From contig NZ_JBHLXC010000006.1 in assembly GCF_042432495.1 (NCBI RefSeq), positions 248,001 to 312,000 of the forward strand: DNA of 64,000 nt. Reading direction: 5' to 3'. The notes below the pieces were generated by a model. The model was not told the DNA's origin. It worked only from the letters and a program-made list of their open reading frames with translations, and searched no databases. Source of the DNA: Pseudochelatococcus lubricantis. Lineage in GTDB: Bacteria > Pseudomonadota > Alphaproteobacteria > Rhizobiales > Beijerinckiaceae. Of this stretch, positions 54,733 through 64,000 are shown piece after piece (position 1 is the stretch's first letter; every line of letters begins with the position of its first letter). The position numbers and the translations under genes were made by a program.

Positions 54733-56877
54733 ATGCCAGACCTGCTTCTTGAACTTCACTCCGAGGAAATCCCCGCCCGCATGCAACGCAAGGCGGCCGA
54801 TGACCTGAAAAAGCTCGTCACCGACGCCCTCGTGGAGCAGGGCCTCGTCTATGAGGGCGCGCAGGCGCACGTCACGCCGCGCCGCCTCGCGCTGCAGGTC
54901 ATCGGCTTGCCCGTGCGCCAGCCGGACCAGAACGAGGAGCGCAAGGGACCGCGCGTCGGCGCGCCGGAGGCGGCGGTGCAGGGCTTCCTGAAGAGCGCCG
55001 GCCTCAACTCCATCGACGAGGCGGACATCGTCGCCGACCCGAAGAAGGGCGAATTCTACGTCGCCCGCATCCACCGCGAGGGGCGGGAGACGGCGGCGGT
55101 GCTGGCTGAGATCATCCCGGCCGTGGTGCGCGCGTTCCCGTGGCCGAAGTCCATGCGCTGGGGCGAGGCCTCGCGTGAGCCCGGCAGCCTGCGCTGGGTG
55201 CGCCCGCTTCAGTCCATCCTGTGCACCTTCGGGCCGGAGACTGAGATTCCCGACGTAGTGCCCTTCGATATCGACGGCCTGCGCGCCTCCGACGTGACGC
55301 GCGGCCACCGGTTCCTGTCGCGGGGGCCGATCCTGGTGCGGCGGTTCGACGACTACATCGCCGCGCTGGAAAAAGCGCATGTCGTGCTCGATCTCGACGA
55401 GCGCAAGCGCCGCATCCTGGCGGACGCCAACACGCTCGCCTTCGCGCAGGGATATGACATCATCCCCGACGAAGGGCTGCTCGAAGAAGTCGCCGGCCTC
55501 GTGGAATGGCCTGTGGTGCTGATCGGCCGTTTCGACGAGGCTTATCTCGCGGTGCCTCCTGAGGTGATCCGCGCCACGATCCGCGCGAACCAGAAATGCT
55601 TCGTTCTTAAAGAGGCTTCGACGGGAAAGCTCGCAAACCGCTTCATTCTGGTGGCGAACATCGAGGCGTCGGACGGCGGCGCGGCCATCGTGGCGGGCAA
55701 CGAGCGCGTCGTGCGGGCGCGCCTTTCCGACGCCCGCTTCTTCTGGGACACCGACCAGAAGCCTCTGCCGGAATTCGTCGGCAGCGCGCTGAAGCCGCTA
55801 GACCAGCGGCTGGAGCGGCTGAAGGCGCTCAACATCGTCTTTCATGAGAAGCTCGGCACGCAGGCCGCGCGCATCGGGCGCATAGCGAAGCTCGCCGGCC
55901 TCATCGCCCCCCTCGTCGGCGCGGACGCCGGCAAGGTGGAGCGGGCAGCCGGGCTCGCCAAGGCGGATCTCGTCACCGAAATGGTCGGCGAGTTCCCGGA
56001 GCTGCAGGGATTGATGGGCCGTTACTATGCGGCCGCGCAGGGCGAGGACGAGGCGGTGGCGACCGCCGTCGAGGAGCACTACAAGCCGCAGGGCCCGTCC
56101 GACACGACGCCCTCGGGACCGGTATCGGTGGCGCTGGCGCTCGCCGACAAGCTCGATACGCTCGCGGGCTTCTGGGCCATCGACGAGAAGCCCACCGGCT
56201 CGAAGGACCCGTTCGCGCTGCGGCGCGCGGCGCTGGGCGTGATTCGGCTCGTGCTGGACAACAACCTTCGCCTGCCGCTGTCGCGGCTGCTCGACGCCGC
56301 CTTCGACGCGCTGCCGGTGAAGGCGGACAAGGCGGCGCTCATCGCCGATCTGCTGTCGTTCTTCGCCGACAGGCTCACCGTCTACCTGCGCGACAAGGGC
56401 GCCCGGCATGACCTGATCGCGGCGGTGTTCGCGCTGGCGGGACAGGACGACCTCGTGCTCATCGTGCGCCGCGTCGAGGCGCTGGGGCGTTTTCTGGACA
56501 CCGAGGACGGCGCCAACCTGCTCGCGGGATACCGGCGCGCGGCGAACATCCTGCGCATCGAGGAAAAGAAGGACGGCCGCACCTACGAGGGCGGCGCGGA
56601 TGTCGCGCTGATCCTCGACAGGGGGCAGGAGGAAGAGCGGACACTGGTCGAGGCGCTGCGCCTGGCGCGGGAGGAAGCGCACGCTGCGGTCAAACGCGAG
56701 GACTTCGAGGCGGCCATGCGTTCGCTCGCCGAGCTGCGCCCCGCCGTCGACGCCTTCTTCGATGCGGTGACAGTCAACGCCGAGGACAGCGAGCTGCGCA
56801 CGAATCGCCTCAAGCTGCTCGACGCGCTGCGCGCCGCGACGCACACGGTGGCGGACTTCGGTGTGATCGGCGGATGA
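54733..56877 (+). CDS. glyS: Glycine-tRNA ligase, beta subunit
   Basis: The 714-residue beta subunit binds tRNA-Gly and is needed for charging. It begins LLLELHSEEIPARMQRKAADDLKKLV, and has GPRVGAPEAAVQGFLKSAGL, GHRFLSRGP and PPEVIRATIRANQKCF, which are family blocks; the C-terminal anticodon-binding part includes FDAVTVNAEDSELRTNRLKLLDAL. Full length; co-transcribed with glyQ. Confidence 0.97.
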   Translation: MPDLLLELHSEEIPARMQRKAADDLKKLVTDALVEQGLVYEGAQAHVTPRRLALQVIGLPVRQPDQNEERKGPRVGAPEAAVQGFLKSAGLNSIDEADIVADPKKGEFYVARIHREGRETAAVLAEIIPAVVRAFPWPKSMRWGEASREPGSLRWVRPLQSILCTFGPETEIPDVVPFDIDGLRASDVTRGHRFLSRGPILVRRFDDYIAALEKAHVVLDLDERKRRILADANTLAFAQGYDIIPDEGLLEEVAGLVEWPVVLIGRFDEAYLAVPPEVIRATIRANQKCFVLKEASTGKLANRFILVANIEASDGGAAIVAGNERVVRARLSDARFFWDTDQKPLPEFVGSALKPLDQRLERLKALNIVFHEKLGTQAARIGRIAKLAGLIAPLVGADAGKVERAAGLAKADLVTEMVGEFPELQGLMGRYYAAAQGEDEAVATAVEEHYKPQGPSDTTPSGPVSVALALADKLDTLAGFWAIDEKPTGSKDPFALRRAALGVIRLVLDNNLRLPLSRLLDAAFDALPVKADKAALIADLLSFFADRLTVYLRDKGARHDLIAAVFALAGQDDLVLIVRRVEALGRFLDTEDGANLLAGYRRAANILRIEEKKDGRTYEGGADVALILDRGQEEERTLVEALRLAREEAHAAVKREDFEAAMRSLAELRPAVDAFFDAVTVNAEDSELRTNRLKLLDALRAATHTVADFGVIGG

Positions 56878-57333
56878 GTCAGCGCGCGATTTTGCCGGGG
56901 GTATGTTCGACACGTTTCGGACAATATAATTTCGTGCGGAACAAGCTTTGTATCGTCATTTGGTCATATTCTGTCCGATGTCGCATTGCATTTTTCGTTT
57001 GAATGCGCCAAGCCTCGCGAGCCCGTTTCCGGTTTCGCGGATGCGGGAGCGCTTTCTGGCGGGCTGAAACGCCCCCGATGAACCGGCCGCCACTGGCGGA
57101 CGGCGGTTCGTTGGGCGCGGGCGGCCCGTCAGGCCAGGGGAGCGGCCGGATGATCCGGACAGGACGACGATCCTGGCCGGCACGGCTGTTCAGTTCGAAG
57201 CGGGATGGAGCCTCGCGGCGCCGGCAGCGGCGCCCGTCATGCTCTGTTCTTTATGTTGAAGCATATCACCTTCCGGGGATGCGCCGCGTCGGCGGGAGCA
57301 ATCCGGGATCATGCTCTAAAAGGCGAACGCCAA
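56878..57333. other. Intergenic region, no gene recognised
   Basis: 456 bp between glyS and ppdK. The first 120 bp are relatively AT-rich and could hold the ppdK promoter; the rest has open frames without coding character. No terminator or known RNA is evident to me. Confidence 0.6.
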
Positions 57334-60012
<2,679 letters not shown>

Positions 60013-60048
60013 CCGCCGCCTGATCCGCCCCGGACTGGTACTCAGACG

Positions 60049-60086
60049 ACAGGCGCCTCCGCCCGGCAAACGGCGGGGGCGCCTGT
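60049..60086 (+). terminator. Hairpin terminator after ppdK
   Basis: 15-bp GC-rich stem (arms ACAGGCGCC-TCCGCC and GGCGGG-GGCGCCTGT, one G-T pair) around an 8-nt loop, 36 bp after the ppdK stop. The following TTGCTCTTCC is only moderately T-rich. Confidence 0.6.
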
Positions 60087-60173
60087 TGCTCTTCCGGTGG
60101 CCGCCTTTAACCAAGCCTCAACCTTGACAAGCGATAACCATAACAATCGCTTTTCGAGTTGAGTGACGAGCCA

Positions 60174-61454
60174 ATGCGTCGACGCAAATCCGGACTGATC
60201 TGGGCTTTCGCCACAGCTGCTCCCTGGGCGCTGGCGGGTGGCATGCTGATCTCCTTCACCGCCACGGCCGGGCAGGAGGCGAACTCGGGCATCAGCTTCG
60301 CCGGGGTCAGCCGGGGACTGGCGCTCACGGCGGCGGACATCGTGCCGGGCCATACGCGCGCCACCGCCACCATGATCGGCCTGCCCGCGCCCGATCTGGC
60401 CCGCGCTCTCCAGCCGGTGCCGCTGGTGCAGGAAAGCGATGCCGAAGTGCAGACGGCCGCGCCGCGCGGCGACCTGAAACGCTATCCCGGCGCGTGGCCG
60501 GAGATCATTCGCAGCCGGAAGGGCGATCCGCTCGGGGGCGTCAGTCCGTCCATCAGCCGTCAGGGACACGAGACGGCGCGCACGCGCACCACCGAGGCAC
60601 AGGCCGTGCTCGGGCGTGACATCCGCCTGCTGCCGCCGACGCTGCTCATGGAAGGTTCCACCGAGATTCCCGCCGTCGAGGACATGTGGGGCATCCAGCC
60701 GCTGACGGAGGAAGAGGCCATCGCGACCCAGCTGGCCGTGGCCCCTCGGACCACGCCAGCCTATGTGCGGGCGGGCGGCACGACCATTTTTCTGGGAGAT
60801 GGCGCGACGCCACCTTCACCGGCCGCGCAGGCGCTCGCTTCCGTCACGCCGGCGCCCGCGGATGCGGTGCCGGTCGAAATCGCCGCCGTGCCGCTGGCGC
60901 TGCCGCCCGAGATGGCGGTCGGGCTGCTGACGAAGCGGCCCGCCGCGCCGCCGCCGCGCACGACGATCATCACCAAGGCGCCGCTTGAGGAAACCCCGCT
61001 GAGCGACACGCCGCCGCGCTATGCCGACCTCATCGATGCGGATAACACGCAGCGCGAGGCGCAATGCCTGGCAGAGGCCGTGTACTTCGAGGCCCGCGGG
61101 GAAACGGAAGCCGGGCAGGCAGCCGTGGCGCAGGTGGTGCTGAACCGCGTGAAAAGCGGCCTTTATCCGAAAAGCGTCTGCGGCGTCGTCTACCAGAACC
61201 GCCATCGTTACAAAGGCTGCCAGTTCTCATTCGCCTGCGAGGGGCGCTCGCTGCGCATCACCGACAGGCGTTCCTGGAGCGTGGCCGTGCGTGTGGCCGA
61301 CCGGGTCGTGGCAGGCCAGATGTACAACGCCGAGGTAGGCGGCGCGACCCATTACCACGCGGACTACGTGCGCCCCTTCTGGGCAAGCAAGCTCAAGAAG
61401 ATGGACGTCATCGGCCGCCACATCTTCTACAAGCTGCGCCCCGGCCAGACCTGA
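60174..61454 (+). CDS. Cell-wall hydrolase with C-terminal SleB-type (Hydrolase_2) domain
   Basis: A 426-residue envelope protein. An N-terminal basic stretch and hydrophobic helix (RRRKSGLIWAFATAAPWALAGGMLISF) serve as signal or anchor; the middle (to about residue 290) is a Pro/Ala-rich linker; the C-terminal domain has EAQCLAEAVYFEARGETEAGQAAVAQVVLNRV, CQFSFACEG and GATHYHADYVRPFW, matching the SleB/CwlJ hydrolase family with its catalytic Glu in YFEARGE. Such proteins cut peptidoglycan in spores of Firmicutes; in alphaproteobacteria they are likely wall-remodelling enzymes. The ATG at 60174 is used; an in-frame TTG 15 bp upstream is possible. Confidence 0.9.
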   Translation: MRRRKSGLIWAFATAAPWALAGGMLISFTATAGQEANSGISFAGVSRGLALTAADIVPGHTRATATMIGLPAPDLARALQPVPLVQESDAEVQTAAPRGDLKRYPGAWPEIIRSRKGDPLGGVSPSISRQGHETARTRTTEAQAVLGRDIRLLPPTLLMEGSTEIPAVEDMWGIQPLTEEEAIATQLAVAPRTTPAYVRAGGTTIFLGDGATPPSPAAQALASVTPAPADAVPVEIAAVPLALPPEMAVGLLTKRPAAPPPRTTIITKAPLEETPLSDTPPRYADLIDADNTQREAQCLAEAVYFEARGETEAGQAAVAQVVLNRVKSGLYPKSVCGVVYQNRHRYKGCQFSFACEGRSLRITDRRSWSVAVRVADRVVAGQMYNAEVGGATHYHADYVRPFWASKLKKMDVIGRHIFYKLRPGQT

Positions 61455-61555
61455 ACGCTGCGTGACCAGAGCGCCAGACGTGCTGATGGAAGCAGACCAT
61501 GCGCTCCAAGTTTTATATTGACCGCAACTTGCATTCCATCTGATCGGAAGACACT

Positions 61556-61662
61556 CTATAGCATTTCGACATTTCATTGAAACGCCGAAATGCTATAAGT
61601 TTTTGATATTACGCGCTTTCTTCACGCAAACCGGTATCCACTTTGCTTGAAAACGCTTTAGG
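61556..61662 (+). repeat. Dispersed stem-loop repeat, copy B (107 bp)
   Basis: Matches copy A at 8842-8948 at 106 of 107 positions. The stem TATAGCATTTCG / CGAAATGCTATA lies in the gap after the SleB-type gene; the right end ACGCTTTAGG contains the stop codon (TAA on the minus strand) of the LysR gene, so the element overlaps that gene's 3-prime end. Confidence 0.92.
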
Positions 61663-62563
61663 CAGCGGAAACCTGCCGTTCCTCGCCCTCCAGAAACGGC
61701 CGCAGGCGTGTGACATCGGATGCCGCGTAGTCGAGGAACGCCCGTACCCGCACCGACCGGCGCAGGTCCGGATGGGTGAGGAGCCACAGGCTTGTCGAGA
61801 AATCCGGATTTGGCGGGGTCAGCCGCCGCAGGGCGGGCTTCGCATCGGCGATGAAACAGGGCAGCGGGCCTATGCCGATGCCGGCCTCCACCGCCTCCGC
61901 CAGGCCGAGAACGCTGTTGACGCGGTAGACGGGCTTGCCGGAGGCGGACATCGCATGCGCATAGCGCACCGCTTTCATGGCGCCGAAATGATCGTTCATC
62001 GAAACCCAGTCGGCCTGTGCCAGTTCCGCCTCGCCGGGCTGGCGGTCTCCAAAGTCCGCGCGCCGGCCGTACACGGCCCACGCCATGGTGCTGAGCCGCC
62101 GCCCCACCAGCGTTTCCGGCGGATTGTCGGTGGCGCGGATGGCGATGTCCGCATCGCGCTTCGAGAGATTGAGCGGCTGGTTCGCCAGCAGGATTTCGAG
62201 CTGGATATTCGGATATTCCCTGCGGAAACCGGCGAACAGCGGTGTCAGCAGATGGATCAGCAGGGTGTCGTTGGTGGTGATGCGCAACTCGCCGGCGGGC
62301 GAATGCGAACAGCCCATCAGCATCCTGCTCAGCGCCGCGACATCGTCCGCCCAACGTTCCGAGATGGCGAGAATCTCCTCGCCCGGCGGCGTGGGCGTAT
62401 AGCCGGAGCGGTGGCGCTCGAACAGCTTCACGCCGATCAGCGCCTCCAGATTGGCGAGCCGCCGGAAAACCGTGGAATGATTGACGCCGAGCGCCTCCGC
62501 CGCGCCCGTCAGCGAGCCGGATTCACAGATGGCGCGGACCAGCCTGAAATCGTCCCACGACAT
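61658..62563 (-). CDS. LysR-family transcriptional regulator
   Basis: A 301-residue LysR-type regulator with the usual N-terminal winged helix (MSWDDFRLVRAICESGSLTGAAEALGVNHSTVFRRLANLEALIGVKLFERHRSGYTPT) and a substrate-binding domain (GELRITTNDTLLIHLLTPLFAGF and on). I chose the ATG giving MSWDDFRLVRAI because LysR proteins normally start just before the helix-turn-helix; the frame extends 31 codons further to 62656 with no recognisable domain. It is divergent from wrbA, so it may regulate it, though this is inference. The stop codon is supplied by repeat copy B. Confidence 0.9.
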   Translation of the reverse strand: MSWDDFRLVRAICESGSLTGAAEALGVNHSTVFRRLANLEALIGVKLFERHRSGYTPTPPGEEILAISERWADDVAALSRMLMGCSHSPAGELRITTNDTLLIHLLTPLFAGFRREYPNIQLEILLANQPLNLSKRDADIAIRATDNPPETLVGRRLSTMAWAVYGRRADFGDRQPGEAELAQADWVSMNDHFGAMKAVRYAHAMSASGKPVYRVNSVLGLAEAVEAGIGIGPLPCFIADAKPALRRLTPPNPDFSTSLWLLTHPDLRRSVRVRAFLDYAASDVTRLRPFLEGEERQVSAA

Positions 62564-62735
62564 CCGGCCGACGAAATCGCGGGAAGGTTGGCGCGGTTGT
62601 TCCACAACGGTCTCCTGTGCAGGAATCGTCCTTGCTTGCATTGATGCAAGCGGCATTCTGCGCAGATAGCGCTCGCGCTGTCACCCCGAAACGGTATTGT
62701 CTGCCCATCCAACATCGAATGGGAGAACGATACCC

Positions 62736-63338
62736 ATGGCTGCCAAAGTCCTTGTCCTTTATTATTCGACCTACGGCCACATCGAAACGCTCGCCTATGC
62801 CGTCGCCGAAGGCGCCGCGTCCGAAGGCGCGGAAGTCGTGGTGAAGCGCGTGCCGGAGACTGTGCCGGAAGAAATCGCCCGCAACGCCCATTTCAAGCTC
62901 GACCAGAAGGCGCCCGTCGCCACCGTCGAGGAACTGGCCGACTATGACGCCATCATCTTCGGCGCGCCCACGCGCTTCGGTGTGGTCGCCTCGCAGCTTC
63001 GCGCCTTCATCGACCAGACCGGCGGGCTGTGGGCCAGGGGCGCCCTCATCGGCAAGGTCGGCGCGGTGTTCACCTCCTCCGCCACCCAGCACGGCGGCCA
63101 GGAGTCCACGCTGCTCACCTTCCTGCCCACGCTGCTGCACCACGGTTTCGTGATCGCCGGCCTGCCGTATTCCTTCGGCGGCCAGACGACGCTCGACGGC
63201 ATCGTCGGCGGCTCGCCCTATGGCGCATCCACGATTGCGGCGAGCGACGGCAGCCGCCAGCCCACGCAGGTGGACCTCGACGGCGCGAAGTTCCAGGGCG
63301 CCCATGTCGCCAAGCTCGCGGCCAAGCTGAAGAACTGA
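62736..63338 (+). CDS. wrbA: NAD(P)H:quinone oxidoreductase WrbA
   Basis: WrbA is an FMN-dependent, tetrameric quinone reductase that guards against oxidative stress. The 200-residue protein (family about 198) has the flavodoxin FMN loop LYYSTYGHIETLA near residue 8, GAPTRFGVVASQLRAFIDQTG near residue 78 and TSSATQHGGQESTLL near residue 113. Ribosome site GGGAG lies upstream of the ATG giving MAAKVLVLYYS. A strong terminator follows. Confidence 0.96.
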   Translation: MAAKVLVLYYSTYGHIETLAYAVAEGAASEGAEVVVKRVPETVPEEIARNAHFKLDQKAPVATVEELADYDAIIFGAPTRFGVVASQLRAFIDQTGGLWARGALIGKVGAVFTSSATQHGGQESTLLTFLPTLLHHGFVIAGLPYSFGGQTTLDGIVGGSPYGASTIAASDGSRQPTQVDLDGAKFQGAHVAKLAAKLKN

Positions 63339-63364
63339 CGGGCCAGTTGCCCGATTGTTTGCGG

Positions 63365-63390
63365 AGGCCGGTCTTCGGACCGGCCTTTTT
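63365..63390 (+). terminator. Intrinsic terminator after wrbA
   Basis: Stem AGGCCGGTC / GACCGGCCT with a TTCG tetraloop followed by a T-run; 27 bp after the wrbA stop. A textbook rho-independent terminator. Confidence 0.9.
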
Positions 63391-63430
63391 CGTTGGCGCG
63401 CGTTATGCGTGAAGTGTCAGGCGGGAAGTA

Positions 63431-64000
63431 TCACGCCGTTCTGGGCGCGGCCGCGCGCCTCAGCCGGTCGTTGATCGCCTCGCCGAGCCCGGTATCGGGA
63501 ACGGGCGCCACTGCGATGCTGTCGATGCCTGGCCGGTCGAGCGCACGCAGATACGCGAATAGCCGCGCGGCGGCTTCCGCCAGATCGCCGCGCTCGCTGA
63601 GGTTGAGACAGGCGGCGGCCTGCTCCGTGCCCGGCAGGGGCGGGCCGAACAGCAGGGCAGCCTCGCCCGGCATAACGTCGCTTGCATGCATGCGCACGGC
63701 GGCGCGGGGGGCGTAGTGCGAGCTGAGCTGCCCCGGTGCCACGGGCGCACCCTCGTTTGCGGAAATGCCTACAGCCGGCTCATCCACGGCGAACCCGAGC
63801 ACGTCGGAAACGGCCTCTCGCGGCACGCCGCCCGGGCGCAACAGCACCGGCCGCTCTCCGAGGCATGCGACGATGGTCGATTCCACGCCCACCTGCGTTT
63901 CCCCACCATCAATAACGGCGGCGATGCGCCCGTCGAGATCGCCCAGCACATGGGCCGCGGACGTGGGGCTGACGCGCCCCGACCGGTTGGCGGAAGGGGC
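63431..64000 (-). CDS. L-threonylcarbamoyladenylate synthase, Sua5/TsaC type (C-terminal part, cut by window edge)
   Basis: Threonylcarbamoyl-AMP synthase makes the precursor for t6A37 of ANN-decoding tRNAs. The last 189 residues are in the window: the end of the YrdC/Sua5 core (APSANRSGRVSPTSAAHVL, then VIDGGETQVGVESTIVACLG, the family phosphate-binding end) and the C-terminal Sua5 domain (SSHYAPRAAVRMHASD, ending GLGEAINDRLRRAAAPRTA). The longer Sua5 type, rather than short TsaC, is shown by that extra domain. The start is outside the window. Converges with wrbA. Confidence 0.92.
   Translation of the reverse strand, partial: APSANRSGRVSPTSAAHVLGDLDGRIAAVIDGGETQVGVESTIVACLGERPVLLRPGGVPREAVSDVLGFAVDEPAVGISANEGAPVAPGQLSSHYAPRAAVRMHASDVMPGEAALLFGPPLPGTEQAAACLNLSERGDLAEAAARLFAYLRALDRPGIDSIAVAPVPDTGLGEAINDRLRRAAAPRTA

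Overview
The window is GC-rich (roughly two-thirds G+C by eye), tightly packed DNA from an alphaproteobacterium, most likely a member of the Hyphomicrobiales (Rhizobiales). This rests on the aerobic cobalamin genes (cobN/W/P/O/Q/D/C type), the pcaR-pcaIJF arrangement, a sodium-symporter-type hybrid histidine kinase, PPDK, and small dispersed stem-loop repeats of a rhizobial style. This is an inference from gene content; no rRNA is present.

Layout. (1) 1-8819: cobalamin synthesis. A B12 riboswitch precedes cobW-cobN on the minus strand; cobN runs off the left edge. The plus strand carries cobP-cobO-cobQ, then cobC and a small tyrosine phosphatase, with cobD on the minus strand. The cobD and cobC GTG start codons abut exactly. 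(2) 8968-12503: a heterodimeric ABC exporter whose first subunit has an unresolved N-terminus. (3) 12756-16271: pcaR facing pcaI-pcaJ-pcaF (last steps of the beta-ketoadipate pathway), with a near-perfect operator palindrome between them. (4) 16272-17362: a phosphoribosyltransferase behind an FNR/FixK-type box.

(5) 17683-40783: the most interesting part, a complete-looking but rearranged alginate locus. It holds a PL7 lyase, an AGE-family isomerase, a Crp/Fnr-type regulator, then algD-alg8-alg44-algA, a helical-repeat/AlgG fusion, a PL5 AlgL-like lyase, three large secreted Sel1-repeat proteins and an AlgE-type RTX mannuronan epimerase. Genes from algA to the last Sel1 protein overlap or nearly touch, so they look like one operon. 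Canonical algE, algX and the O-acetylation genes (algI/J/F) are absent from the window. AlgA appears to have lost the metal site of its isomerase half, and both epimerases carry Asn where the family has the catalytic Asp of the DPH(D/E) motif. The AGE-family protein may supply mannose-6-phosphate in place of AlgA. Three AT-rich intergenic stretches with palindromes are candidate control regions.

(6) 40821-48050: an FtsH paralogue, tRNA-Ile(CAU), and a BMP/PnrA-type ABC importer (ATPase, two permeases, Tat-exported binding protein). (7) 48090-64000: a symporter-hybrid histidine kinase, lepA, glyQS, ppdK, a SleB-type cell-wall hydrolase, a LysR regulator, wrbA, and the C-terminal half of a Sua5/TsaC protein cut by the right edge.

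A 107-bp dispersed repeat occurs twice with one mismatch (8842 and 61556), and a diverged relative at 17513 keeps the same stem-loop design.
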